Shown piece by piece: positions 24,934 through 33,572 of a stretch of DNA of 51,905 nucleotides. The number at the start of each line of letters is the position of its first letter. Positions within the stretch are counted from its first letter, which is position 1. The notes under the pieces are model-generated. The model was given only the letters and a program-made list of their open reading frames with translations, was not told where the DNA came from and did not search any database. The stretch is from NCBI GenBank assembly GCA_964550345.1, contig CAZJYZ010000019.1:1-51905 (forward strand), read 5' to 3'. Position numbers and translations under genes: made by a program. Source of the stretch: JAAEUB01 sp964550345 (lineage in GTDB: Bacteria > Pseudomonadota > Alphaproteobacteria > Rhodobacterales > Rhodobacteraceae).

Positions 24934-25554
24934 AGCTCGCCCAACGGCGTGAAGTAAGCCGTTTGGCTGGTCACAAACAACATTTGCCCCTGCCCGCTCT
25001 GTTTCATTTCCATAGCCCCATGTTACAGCGACCGACGGGATGCCCACGGCTTTAGCCGCATCATAATCATGGTGGCGGTCCCCGATCATGACGCATCCGG
25101 GCGCTGTTAGCCCAAGGTTTTCCAGCGCAAAGGCCAAAAGCTCGCCTTTGTCATTGCGTGTACCATCAAGTTCCGGTCCAAACTCCCGCGTCAGGAACCG
25201 TGCTAAACCGAAATGTGCGGTGATTAGGGTCGCATAGGCATGGGGTTTGGCAGTCGCCAGATAGAGCGTGTGACCGGCTTCTTTCAAAGCCGCAAGCGCA
25301 TCGGGGATGCCTTCGTAGACGTGGTTTTCAAAAAGCCCGGTCTCGGTATACCGAGACCGGTAAAGGCTGAGCGCCTCGTGCGGGTCGCTTGCACCAAGCT
25401 TGGCGAAACTGTCAATCAGCGCCGGGCCAATCACCCAATCGAGATTGTCGGGTACCGCAATGCCCAATTCTGTTAACGCATAGGTGAAAGCGTTGCTGAT
25501 CCCAAGCATGGGGTCCGTCAGGGTACCGTCGAGGTCAAGGAATACATGTGCCAT
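24922..25554 (-). CDS. HAD-family hydrolase (phosphoglycolate phosphatase-like)
   Basis: A 210-residue HAD subfamily IA protein: motif I VFLDLDGTLTDPMLGI, a helical cap, motif II/III region TLYLATAKPHAYA, and motif IV CVMIGDRHHDYDAAKAVG. The DGTLTDP start and GDRxHD motif are typical of the Gph-like/PphA group that includes 5'-nucleotidases and pyrophosphatases. The substrate is unknown. It follows a small unknown gene by one base, so the two are probably cotranscribed, and converges on the Hint gene. It is a different branch from the operon-linked gph and cbbY. Confidence 0.82.
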   Translation of the reverse strand: MAHVFLDLDGTLTDPMLGISNAFTYALTELGIAVPDNLDWVIGPALIDSFAKLGASDPHEALSLYRSRYTETGLFENHVYEGIPDALAALKEAGHTLYLATAKPHAYATLITAHFGLARFLTREFGPELDGTRNDKGELLAFALENLGLTAPGCVMIGDRHHDYDAAKAVGIPSVAVTWGYGNETERAGANVVCDQPNGLLHAVGRALGA

Positions 25555-25555
25555 G

Positions 25556-25891
25556 TCAGTTGTCGTATAGCGGAGTCATCTGGGCGATGATCACCGCATT
25601 CTCCTCTAGCGCACGTGCCATCAGCGCACGTTCTTCGTCGGGAATGTCGTGCCCTTCGGTAAGGCGTTCATCAAGGGTGCCGTATCCTGAAACATCCAGT
25701 GGTGCCAGCCCGGCCTGTTTCAGAACCACGACGGTTTCGCGCACCGCTTCGCCTTCGTCAACGCCGGAGGCATAACACACCATCGCCGCGCCGGTTGCCC
25801 CCTTGGGTAAGCCATCTTCGGCCTTGCGCCCCACATCAACCAGCAGGGTGTAAACCTGCTGGCGGGATTTCTTTTTGGTTTTCTCTGTCAT
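25556..25891 (-). CDS. conserved-looking hypothetical protein upstream of the HAD gene
   Basis: A 111-residue soluble protein I cannot assign. It begins with a basic stretch (TEKTKKKSRQQ), then a VYTLLVDVGRKAEDGLPKGATGAAMVCYASG segment and ends with LMARALEENAVIIAQMTPLYDN. The regular alternation of charged and small residues and the good codon use argue that it is real. It ends one base before the HAD gene on the same strand, which suggests a two-gene operon. No signal peptide, membrane segment or known catalytic motif is visible. Confidence 0.65.
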   Translation of the reverse strand: MTEKTKKKSRQQVYTLLVDVGRKAEDGLPKGATGAAMVCYASGVDEGEAVRETVVVLKQAGLAPLDVSGYGTLDERLTEGHDIPDEERALMARALEENAVIIAQMTPLYDN

Positions 25892-25933
25892 ACGCCGCCC
25901 ATACGCCGGGCCGGCCTGCGGATCAAGGCCACA

Positions 25934-26698
25934 TCAGGGCCTGCCTGTGAAATCTGCACTGACACTGCCTTTGAAACACCGCGGGAAAAACGGGTAGGTA
26001 TCGGTGGCAAAATAGACATATTGGCCGTTCACCATGGCACCGTTGCATTCATCCAGATTGCCGCTGCCTGCCACATAGGTCCAGTCCTCGACATAAGTGC
26101 CGTCGTATGCCCCACCCGGCCCAGATGGGCGGGTGCCTGACTTCAGTTGCCAGGAAGAAACGGCCGAGGAACCGGCGTAGTGGATATCAAACCCATCGGC
26201 AGCATATCCAACCAAAGTACCCTCAAGTGACCCGGTGAAAGGATCAGACGGTGCATGGTAGTGATACAGGCCACGGTGATCCACATGGGCGTTTGCCGCA
26301 TCCATCCCCAGAAGATGGGCCGCGCCCATCCCTTCGACCTTCCAGCCACTGGCCGGGTTGCGTGAAAATCCACCACGCCCGGTCGGGTCATAATATTCAG
26401 CCGTTGCCGGGCGGAAATATATGCCGGTCAGAGAGATGCCCGAAGCGTTGGTATCTTCGGTAATTCGACCGGAAATGCTGGGAGTAGCATCGACACAGAC
26501 CCGGATATTCTGTTCGCTAAAAGAGTTTGGATTACCACGCGTCGGAAATTGACCGATGTCATGGTTTGGCGTGCCATTGGAAGTGATACACCGCTGATCA
26601 CCCGACACTGAAATATTGACTTCGTTCTCATGGGCAAGCCCCGGACGCACCGCCAAGGCGATCAATATGAGAAATGATAAAAGTATCGCTCGTTTCAT
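25934..26698 (-). CDS. secreted YHYH-domain protein
   Basis: A 254-residue protein with a clear Sec signal peptide (MKRAILLSFLILIALAVRPGLAHE). The mature part carries the signature GLYHYHAPSDPF around the middle, with preceding HLLGMDAANAHVDHRG and later CNGAMVNGQYVYFATDTYPFFPRCF; this is the YHYH family, often associated with copper or other metal sites in extracellular proteins, by resemblance only. The ATG at 26698 is used because GGAGGTTCC precedes it and a signal peptide follows; an upstream in-frame ATG at 26896 has no family match. It stands alone, with a 500-base empty region upstream. Confidence 0.85.
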   Translation of the reverse strand: MKRAILLSFLILIALAVRPGLAHENEVNISVSGDQRCITSNGTPNHDIGQFPTRGNPNSFSEQNIRVCVDATPSISGRITEDTNASGISLTGIYFRPATAEYYDPTGRGGFSRNPASGWKVEGMGAAHLLGMDAANAHVDHRGLYHYHAPSDPFTGSLEGTLVGYAADGFDIHYAGSSAVSSWQLKSGTRPSGPGGAYDGTYVEDWTYVAGSGNLDECNGAMVNGQYVYFATDTYPFFPRCFKGSVSADFTGRP

Positions 26699-27205
26699 TG
26701 GAACCTCCTGTTTTTGTGTTCCAATGAAACGCGCGTTTTCGCAATTTCCGTCGCTGGCGCAATGCCTGCAAACTCCCAAAACCCTCTGAAGTAGGAAAAC
26801 CCCGGTCTCTAAAAGCGCCCTGGCGGAAAACCAAAAAAACGTGTGAAAACAATTGAAAAACCCATTTGGCCAAGGGCAATTACGCGGGAGAACCACCCTT
26901 CACCAAGCGCCAGAGTTTCGTCAACAAGGACGGAAAATATGGGTTCGGCGCAGGCACAATCTAAAAAGGACACCCTGCAAAAGGAGAACGTTCAAACGTC
27001 CACGATTGCCCATTCCCCACTGTAACGCTGGGTGTCGGCTGTGTACCCGTGTTTACCGAATACAGCGCATAATTAATATTGGCGCCAAGCGCAGAAAATC
27101 AAACACTGATTAAGGGCCTTAATCCGGCTACGTTAGGGGCTGAGGTCTTGCTTTACCGCGACACGGACCATTTTCTTCGTGCTGGAACGCGTGGCTACCA
27201 ACGTT
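26699..27205. other. gene-free region upstream of the YHYH gene
   Basis: This 507-base stretch contains no gene I can support. It is AT-richer and holds a few chance frames, one of 28 codons from an ATG at 26938 after AAGGACGG that might be translated. No repeat, insertion element or RNA motif is obvious. The leftward YHYH promoter should lie at its left end. Confidence 0.5.
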
Positions 27206-29008
27206 TTAAGACGTCAGCAAATGGATTGCTTTAACGAGTTCCTCACGACGGGTCGGTTTCGCAATAACCGAATCGAAGCCTCTCAGAAGCCATTCACTCA
27301 CCTGATGATCCATCGCGTGAGCGGTCAAAGCGATCGCAGGTGTCTCGGAATGCCCATTTTGGGTTTCAAGCTCTCTGATTTCCTCCAGAGCCGTTGCGCC
27401 ATCCTTCTTTGGCATTGAAATGTCGAGCAGAAGCAAATCGAACTTGCCGGGGGACCACATATCAACGGCTTCCTGTCCATCCAGTGCCATTGTCATTTCG
27501 ACGTTTTCCGGCTCAAGCATTGTTGAAAGCAGAAGACGATTCACTTCATTATCCTCAGCAGCGAGGATTTTTACCCCCCGGATACTTGGAGTCGTGACAG
27601 CCTGCTCCTCGGTGTGTTCGGATCCCTCAACGACTGGCAGCGGCAGAACCACTCGGAACGTCGTGCCATGGTCCGGAGTGCTGTCCACCGTGATTTCACC
27701 CCCAATTGTATCGACGATGCGTTTCACGATCGAAAGCCCAAGCCCGGTTCCGCCAAAGCGCCGGGTAATGGTCTCGTCGGCTTGCTGGTACTGATCGAAA
27801 ATACGGGCGCTCTGCTCCGGTGACATTCCGATTCCGGTATCAGCCACTTCCAGAATAAGAGACTTGTCCCTGCTTTCCGAGATTTGAACAACAATTGAGC
27901 CTTCTGAGGTGAATTTGACGGCATTACTTACAAAGTTGTTTAAAATCTGGCGCACTCGATGGGGGTCGCCCAGCCGCATCTTTTCAGCACCAATTCCGAC
28001 CATCAATTCAAACGAAATCCCTTTCCGTTCACATTGTTGGGACCAAAGGGATTCAATCTTTTTTCCCAATTCCACAGGGTTAAAAGCTGTTTCTTCAAGA
28101 GACAGCTGACCGGCTTCGATCTTAGCAATATCAAGCAAGTCAGAAAGGGTGGTCAAAAGTGCCTCCCCCGAATCCCTGATCGTTTTAACCATTTTTTCCT
28201 GATCTTGATCTAAGGTGCTTTCGTCCAGTATCTGCGATAAACCGATAATACCGTTAAGTGGCGTCCTCAGCTCGTGCGATGCCATTGCCAGAAAAGCAGA
28301 TTTTGATTCGTTTGCAGAATGCGCCTTTTTCATCGCGCCCACGATATCGGTTACATCCGATCCGATGCCGCGGTAGCCTTTGAACTTGCCATCATCAGAA
28401 AATACCGGCGCGGCTTCAACCTTAATCCAGTGTTTACGGTTGTGCCCTAATTCCCCTTCCATTTCGAATATAAAACCTGCAATTGGCTGCCTCGCTGCAA
28501 TTAGTTTTTGGAGTTTTTGCCAATTTTTTGCTGTGCTCTCCGTGGTGCTTCGGCCGAACAAATCTCTTCTGGTTTTTCCGATAAAATCAGAGGCTTTCAT
28601 ACCTATCGATAGCTCGATCCCTTCGGACATGAACGTAAACCGGCCACGACTATCCTGCTCCCAGAACCAGTCTGACGTAACCCCGGCAATATCAAGAATT
28701 CGCCGTTCGGCAAATTTTTGCGCTTCTTGCGCTTTCTTTGCTGCGATTTCAGCTTGCTTGCGCCCGATTACAAACGGACGAACGCCCCAGAAAAAAATTA
28801 TTGGAGCGGAGATTGCCGTCAGCAAAACTGTATCGACCAAAGCAAAAATGACCGGGGATTGCTCGATAGCAGAAAGCAAATCTGGCGATATTGCCGAAAA
28901 CGCCATCATGATTGCGCCCTCGACCAAGAAAATTACAACGGAAATTCGCAGAACTAAGGAAAGCATGGACATATTGAAGTAGGACTCTTGTGTCAGGATT
29001 TTCAACAA
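27206..29008 (-). CDS. hybrid histidine kinase with PAS and receiver domains
   Basis: A 600-residue membrane sensor. Two membrane helices occupy about 15-40 and 53-75, so the N-terminus forms a small sensor with almost no periplasmic loop. A coiled stretch and a PAS/PAC domain (about 105-225) follow. HisKA contains phosphoacceptor His245 in MASHELRTPLNGI. The ATPase has the N-box NNFVSNAVKF and DTGIGM and GGTGLGLS motifs (about 355-460). A receiver domain (about 478-597) has Asp529 in LLLLDISMPKKDG and Lys in IAKP. No response-regulator gene adjoins it, so its phosphorelay partner (an Hpt protein or response regulator) is elsewhere. The start could be the methionine at 12 or 14 instead. Confidence 0.93.
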   Translation of the reverse strand: MLKILTQESYFNMSMLSLVLRISVVIFLVEGAIMMAFSAISPDLLSAIEQSPVIFALVDTVLLTAISAPIIFFWGVRPFVIGRKQAEIAAKKAQEAQKFAERRILDIAGVTSDWFWEQDSRGRFTFMSEGIELSIGMKASDFIGKTRRDLFGRSTTESTAKNWQKLQKLIAARQPIAGFIFEMEGELGHNRKHWIKVEAAPVFSDDGKFKGYRGIGSDVTDIVGAMKKAHSANESKSAFLAMASHELRTPLNGIIGLSQILDESTLDQDQEKMVKTIRDSGEALLTTLSDLLDIAKIEAGQLSLEETAFNPVELGKKIESLWSQQCERKGISFELMVGIGAEKMRLGDPHRVRQILNNFVSNAVKFTSEGSIVVQISESRDKSLILEVADTGIGMSPEQSARIFDQYQQADETITRRFGGTGLGLSIVKRIVDTIGGEITVDSTPDHGTTFRVVLPLPVVEGSEHTEEQAVTTPSIRGVKILAAEDNEVNRLLLSTMLEPENVEMTMALDGQEAVDMWSPGKFDLLLLDISMPKKDGATALEEIRELETQNGHSETPAIALTAHAMDHQVSEWLLRGFDSVIAKPTRREELVKAIHLLTS

Positions 29009-29378
29009 ACTCAGCTTACCACTAACGCGAAGAAGTCTAGTAAAGTGACGTTTATATGTCGACTTAAATCCGGCATTTGCCGCTTAGGAGGCTTTTCGTA
29101 CAAAAGGTATACGCATAGATTTTTGTTGGAGCGTGCGAGGGGACCGACAGAAATTTTCGACTGCTGTCATTGGTATTTAAATGCTGAGATTACGACGAAT
29201 GGCTGGGATAGGGAGGCTGCGCCACAACATGTTTGATTAGCTGATATGACGCACCGCTATAGGCCGACTGGTCCGGTTGGGTTTTGGACAAGCAGGACAT
29301 CACGGCGATGATGGCCGAACCCGTAAGCTAATCCGGTTGAATTCATCATCCCATGATTTCCGACAGATAGCAATTTGA
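29009..29378. other. gene-free region between hybrid kinase and SBP gene
   Basis: These 370 bases hold only short chance frames. Codon use is unlike the neighbouring genes and no ribosome site or family motif is visible. No terminator with a clear T-run is present after the SBP gene end, and no repeat was recognised. It presumably carries the kinase promoter at its left end. Confidence 0.5.
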
Positions 29379-30404
29379 TCACTCTTGCAGGATCGCATTC
29401 TCCCAAGCGGTAAGAAAGCTATTCTTCTTGTACGCATCAAGGAAGATCAGCAATCCCGGACCAAGACGAATTCGCCGCAGACTATCTTGCTTTTCCGCCA
29501 TGGTCGCCATCGAATTGTACAATTGCTCGCTGGGCTGGCCAGCACTATTCCAGGCTACTTGAAGTAAATAATCAACAAAAGGTTCGGCCAATGCTTTGTT
29601 TTGAGCATTCTTGGGGATCAGAACCGTTCGCATCATGACGGTTGTGAAATCCGACGGCAGCAAAACGCTGAACTGGGCCGTGTCTGCACGGGACAGGGCG
29701 TAACTGCCCAGTACGTTATAAGCGACCGCCAGTTTCCCAGTTGAGACATCATTGATCATGTCAGATGAGCAGCAATAGAGCTGCGCATCCAATGCCCCCA
29801 TAACCTCAGTCAGGCGCCAGTAGACTTCCGAGGTTCGCGAATCCTGGGTCGCGAAAAGATAGCCAAGGCCCGATTGACGCAAGTCGTAGGTACCGATTTT
29901 CCCGTGAAACCGTTCCGGATGCTGTCGCAGGATCGAAATCAGATCCTGACGGGTCTGCGGCAAGGGCAAATCTGCGAATGCCTCTTTCGACAAAACGATC
30001 GCGGCGGGTTCCTGAGTGAATGCAAACAGGTCCTGCCGCCAACGTGCCCATTCCGGCAGCGCCTCGGTAGCTTGCGACGAATACGAGGCGGTGAAGCCAT
30101 CATTGGCAAGCTTGGTCTGCAAATCCATGGCGCTGGAAATGGCGACATCAAAGGCGGCCCCCTCCTGACTAATAGCTTTCATGAGTTCAGATGAGCTGAC
30201 CACAGTATAGTCAACGGATACATCCGTGTTTTCGGCCAAAAAGCCGGTAATAATTGGTTCAAACACCCGAACGTCCCCGGTGGAAATCACCCGTAACATG
30301 CTGGTATTTCCCTCAATACCAAACAAAACACGTTCTTCGACTTCGAACGCATCAACAGAAAATGGGCAAAGGATCAGTGCAAGGGAAATGATAAGGTGAC
30401 GCAT
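29379..30404 (-). CDS. periplasmic substrate-binding protein linked to the TctDE-like sensor system
   Basis: A 341-residue protein with a Sec signal peptide (MRHLIISLALILCPFSVDAFE). It matches the extracellular solute-binding fold used for iron, spermidine or molybdate-type ABC ligands (STGDVRVFEPIITGFLAENTDVSVDYTVVSSSELM). There are no ABC permease or ATPase genes beside it. Its first 31 bases overlap the end of the sensor kinase gene, so it is cotranslated with the two-component system. This fits a ligand-binding accessory that presents a signal to the sensor's periplasmic domain, as substrate-binding proteins do in other Tct-type systems; transport is less likely. Ligand identity is not readable. 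Confidence 0.82.
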   Translation of the reverse strand: MRHLIISLALILCPFSVDAFEVEERVLFGIEGNTSMLRVISTGDVRVFEPIITGFLAENTDVSVDYTVVSSSELMKAISQEGAAFDVAISSAMDLQTKLANDGFTASYSSQATEALPEWARWRQDLFAFTQEPAAIVLSKEAFADLPLPQTRQDLISILRQHPERFHGKIGTYDLRQSGLGYLFATQDSRTSEVYWRLTEVMGALDAQLYCCSSDMINDVSTGKLAVAYNVLGSYALSRADTAQFSVLLPSDFTTVMMRTVLIPKNAQNKALAEPFVDYLLQVAWNSAGQPSEQLYNSMATMAEKQDSLRRIRLGPGLLIFLDAYKKNSFLTAWENAILQE

Positions 30405-31756
30405 GCGCCGGGGCCCTCCTTTTTGCTTGAGATGCTCAGACTTCCGCCATGGGCGCGCGCGACCTCGTCGGCGATGGTGAGACCTAGACCAGAGCCAATG
30501 ACCCCCTCAACGTTTGCCCCCCGTGCAAAGCGTTCTTTAAGAACTTCGACACCGCCTTCAGGAAAACCCATTCCCTGATCGCATGTTGTCAACTGCGCCC
30601 GACCCGCGTTTTGCGAAACGTTAAGGGTAATAATGCTTTCCGCCGGGGAATACTTAATCGCGTTGTCCAGGATATTGCGCAGTGCACTTTGAATAAGAAT
30701 AGCATCCCCGATAGTGGCTGCCTTGTCCTGCTGGCTCATTACCAATTCGATGTCGCGCAGCTCTGCCAAGGGGCGCAGGCGGTCGACCATTTCAGCCGTT
30801 AAGGCATTCAGGTCAATTTCGGTCTGTTCCAGGTGATCGGTACGTAAAGTAACCATTGCATGGTCCAGCATCTGTCCGGCGGCGCGGCTGCTTTCGTCAA
30901 TGGCGCGGATCATTTCGCGAATAGACGCGCGATTTTCTTCCTTCTCAACCCGGCGATAGGTAATCTCGGCTTGTGTGCGTACCGTTGCCAAGGGCGTGCG
31001 AACGCGGTGGGCCGCGTCAGCAATGAACTCTTCAGATCGCGATAATGAGGTTTTAAGCCGGTCCATGAAACTGTTTAGGGCCGCCACCAAAGGTACCATT
31101 TCACTCGGTACCGGGGCTGCGACTGGTCGCAGGTCCTGAGGTCCGCGGCGCCCTACGGAATCTGTTAACCGAAGTAACGGGCTGATCGAGGAGCGTGCTG
31201 CCAGAAGCGCCAATACTGCCACAGAAACAAAGAAACCGGCGCCAAGGGCCGCAGCAATCCGCGAAATCCAACCCAGCTGATCACGTTGCCCGTCACGGGT
31301 CTGGGCCAGGGTCACCGCAACACTCACGGGTTTTCCGGTTGCAGCAAGCCGGCGTTCCGCTGTGATTATGCGCACTTCTTCAGACCGGAACTCTTTGGTG
31401 TCAAACCACGGCCCGAATTTGTCGCTTTCCAAGGCCGGGGGCAAATCATCATATCCGGTAACAAAAGCACCATCGAAATGGATTGCATAAAACGCCCGAT
31501 CATTGGAAAGATTGCTGAGCATGGAGAATGCTGAATAGGGCAGATCAAGTTGCAGTTCACCCTGTCGAACCGAGGCAGCATCCAGAATAGCGGCGGCAGC
31601 AGCGGCAAGTATGTTATCCTGACTTTCCTCGGCAAGTTGCCGTGCGAGGCTTTGTACGATAAAAAACAGCGCGATTGCCAAAACGGCTGCGCCCAGCAAA
31701 AGCTGCACCATTAAGCGGCGTCGAATAGAGCCGCGGGAGTATACCGCCCCGCTCAT
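30374..31756 (-). CDS. tctE: TctE-like sensor histidine kinase
   Basis: A 460-residue membrane sensor. Helices at about 16-37 and 165-187 flank a periplasmic domain of about 125 residues; a HAMP-like linker follows. The phosphoacceptor is His250 in DAAHRVRTPLATVR, a TctE-type motif rather than the classic HELRTP. The C-terminal ATPase carries NILDNAIKYSP, CDQGMGFPEGG and GSGLGLTIADEV. Together with the upstream response-regulator gene (ATGA overlap) and the binding protein gene downstream it forms a three-gene operon divergent from tctCBA. It probably reports on availability of the carboxylate substrate of that transporter. The name is assigned by context and architecture. Confidence 0.9.
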   Translation of the reverse strand: MSGAVYSRGSIRRRLMVQLLLGAAVLAIALFFIVQSLARQLAEESQDNILAAAAAAILDAASVRQGELQLDLPYSAFSMLSNLSNDRAFYAIHFDGAFVTGYDDLPPALESDKFGPWFDTKEFRSEEVRIITAERRLAATGKPVSVAVTLAQTRDGQRDQLGWISRIAAALGAGFFVSVAVLALLAARSSISPLLRLTDSVGRRGPQDLRPVAAPVPSEMVPLVAALNSFMDRLKTSLSRSEEFIADAAHRVRTPLATVRTQAEITYRRVEKEENRASIREMIRAIDESSRAAGQMLDHAMVTLRTDHLEQTEIDLNALTAEMVDRLRPLAELRDIELVMSQQDKAATIGDAILIQSALRNILDNAIKYSPAESIITLNVSQNAGRAQLTTCDQGMGFPEGGVEVLKERFARGANVEGVIGSGLGLTIADEVARAHGGSLSISSKKEGPGACVTLSFPLH

Positions 31757-32418
31757 TTGATGCTCAGCCTGTAGCCAAGACCGCGGACGGTTATGATCTC
31801 GGCACGGCTACCTTGAAGATGGCGACGCAACCGGCCGACATAGACCTCAATCGCGTTTTCGCTGGCCTCTTCATCATAGGAAAACAATCGGTCAAGAAGC
31901 TTGGATTTGGAGAAAATCTGCTCGGGGGACGCAGCGAAAATCTCAAAAAGTCGGAGTTCGCGATTGCGCAGGTGAATGGTGTTATCGCCTGCTTGCAAGG
32001 TGCCGGATAACGAATCAAAGCAGACATCTCCAAGGATCTTTATGTTGCTCGCCACGCCGCCACGCCGTCGCAGCACCGCGCGACAGCGGGCTTCCAACTC
32101 AGAGAAATCGAATGGTTTGGTGATGTAATCATCTGCCCCGAGATCAAGAATGCCGACCCGGTCTGACACTTCAGAACGGGCGGTCGTGGCAATCACCGGT
32201 GTTGACCGGAGCGCATCCCGGTGGCTTTTCAAAAAGCTACGGCCATCACCATCTGGCAGCATAATATCCAGTAAAATCAAATCGTAATCTGTCGTCGCCA
32301 CATAATTGTCAGCATCTGCCAGACAGTCGGCATGGTCGACGACATGACCATCCAGAGACAGCCGGTCCACCGTTGCGTGCGCAAGGTTTAAATTATCCTC
32401 AATCAGCAAAAACCGCAT
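31753..32418 (-). CDS. tctD: TctD-like response regulator (OmpR family)
   Basis: A 221-residue protein. The receiver domain (1-115) has the acidic pocket EDN, phosphoacceptor Asp51 in LILLDIMLPDGDG and Lys in ITKPF. The winged-helix output domain (about 125-220) ends with the OmpR-type ENAIEVYVGRLRRHL and TVRGLGYRLS. It is first in the operon tctD-tctE-binding protein and its stop overlaps the tctE start (ATGA). Divergent from tctC; a tandem TGTCAG repeat in the intergenic space is the likely binding site. It should activate the tripartite transporter when the sensor detects its substrate. Confidence 0.92.
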   Translation of the reverse strand: MRFLLIEDNLNLAHATVDRLSLDGHVVDHADCLADADNYVATTDYDLILLDIMLPDGDGRSFLKSHRDALRSTPVIATTARSEVSDRVGILDLGADDYITKPFDFSELEARCRAVLRRRGGVASNIKILGDVCFDSLSGTLQAGDNTIHLRNRELRLFEIFAASPEQIFSKSKLLDRLFSYDEEASENAIEVYVGRLRRHLQGSRAEIITVRGLGYRLSIK

Positions 32419-32444
32419 CTGTCGCTTTCATTTATTTTACCGCG

Positions 32445-32473
32445 TGTCAGGTCGGTGTCAGCTTTGTCAGCTT
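32445..32473. promoter_or_regulatory. TGTCAG direct repeats in the tctD-tctC intergenic region, likely TctD operator
   Basis: TGTCAGCTT occurs twice in perfect tandem at 32456-32473, with a third TGTCAG at 32445-32450, spaced 11 and 9 bases apart. OmpR-family regulators bind direct repeats with about 10-11-base spacing, and this lies between the divergent tctD and tctC genes. A third partial copy makes chance less likely. Binding is inferred. Confidence 0.6.
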
Positions 32474-32523
32474 CAAACCATTGATGAGCGGCAAACGCTG
32501 CCGCTGTCAACCTGGAGGTACAA

Positions 32524-33507
32524 ATGACAAATTTTAAAATGGGCCGTCGGGGGCTGATCGCTGCTGCGGCAGTTGCCATGACTTTCGCGACCCCGACACT
32601 TGCTGGCGAACAAATCGTCGACAGTATTCACTTTGTGATCCCCGGCGGCGCCGGTGGTGGCTGGGACGGCACCGCACGTGGCACCGGCGAAGCCCTAACC
32701 GGAGCCGGCCTTGTCGGCACGGCTTCTTACGAGAACATGTCGGGTGGAGGCGGTGGTAAAGCCATCGGATATATGATCGAGAATGCAGATAGCCTGCATG
32801 GTACGCTGATGGTCAACTCAACGCCGATTGTGATCCGTTCTCTGACCGGTGTGTTCCCGCACAATTTCCGTGACCTGACATTGGTTGCCGGCACCATTGG
32901 TGACTACGCGGCACTGGTGGTTGGCAAGGACAGCCCGATCAATTCCATGGCCGACCTGATCGCCGCCTATGACGCGGATGCGAACGGCACCGCCATCGGT
33001 GGTGGATCTGTTCCGGGCGGTATGGATCATCTGGTTGCGGCCATGGTGATGGAAGCCGCCGGCAAGGACGCGCTGAACGTCAAATACATCCCCTATGATG
33101 CCGGTGGTAAAGCCATGGCGGCGCTGCTGTCGGGCGAGATCAAAGCACTGTCCACAGGGTTTTCTGAGGCGGTGGCCCTGGCACAGGCCGGAGAGGTTAA
33201 AATCATCGGAGTGACGTCGGACGAACGTGTGGCGGCCTTTGCCGATGCACCGACGATGAAGGAACAAGGTATCGACACGACCTTCGTTAACTGGCGCGGG
33301 TTCTTTGGGGCCCCCGGTCTGCCCGCAGACAAGTTGGAGGCATATCAGGCCGCAATTGCCAAAATGTACGGCACACCGGAATGGGAAGCCGTGCGGGCCC
33401 GTAACGGCTGGGTTAACATCCACAACCCCGGGGCTGACTTCCATGCCTTCCTGGAGGATCAGGAAAAGGTCATCGGTGATTTGATGAAGAAGCTTGGCTT
33501 CCTTTAG
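32524..33507 (+). CDS. tctC: TctC, tricarboxylate-type substrate-binding protein
   Basis: A 327-residue periplasmic protein with an N-terminal signal containing a twin-arginine pair (FKMGRRGLIAAAAVAMTFATPTLAGE); Tat or Sec use cannot be decided. The mature protein shows the Bug/TctC fold with VIPGGAGGGWDGTARGTGEAL near the start and NWRGFFGAPGLPADKLE near the C-terminal third. It binds a carboxylate-like solute and delivers it to TctBA. Good GGAGG ribosome site before the ATG. A long perfect hairpin separates it from tctB, typical for highly expressed binding proteins. Ligand, classically citrate or tricarballylate, is not established by sequence. Confidence 0.93.
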   Translation: MTNFKMGRRGLIAAAAVAMTFATPTLAGEQIVDSIHFVIPGGAGGGWDGTARGTGEALTGAGLVGTASYENMSGGGGGKAIGYMIENADSLHGTLMVNSTPIVIRSLTGVFPHNFRDLTLVAGTIGDYAALVVGKDSPINSMADLIAAYDADANGTAIGGGSVPGGMDHLVAAMVMEAAGKDALNVKYIPYDAGGKAMAALLSGEIKALSTGFSEAVALAQAGEVKIIGVTSDERVAAFADAPTMKEQGIDTTFVNWRGFFGAPGLPADKLEAYQAAIAKMYGTPEWEAVRARNGWVNIHNPGADFHAFLEDQEKVIGDLMKKLGFL

Positions 33508-33519
33508 GGTCGCCTAACA

Positions 33520-33549
33520 GGTACCGGCCCTGACGACAGGGCCGGTACC
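33520..33549 (+). terminator. 13-bp perfect hairpin between tctC and tctB
   Basis: GGTACCGGCCCTG and CAGGGCCGGTACC form a perfect 13-bp stem with a 4-base ACGA loop just after the tctC stop. A T-run is lacking (CTTGAT follows), so partial termination or protection of tctC mRNA from 3' decay is expected, giving more binding protein than TctBA. Confidence 0.75.
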
Positions 33550-33572
33550 CTTGATAAATCTGGGAGGGAACA

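Noticed and set aside
29020..29300. Possible transposase or fliM-like fragment
   Set aside because: Only very short, unconvincing similarity in one frame.
30374..30404. 31-base overlap of sensor kinase and binding protein as an assembly error
   Set aside because: Both frames are intact and the overlap leaves a proper signal peptide; translational coupling explains it.
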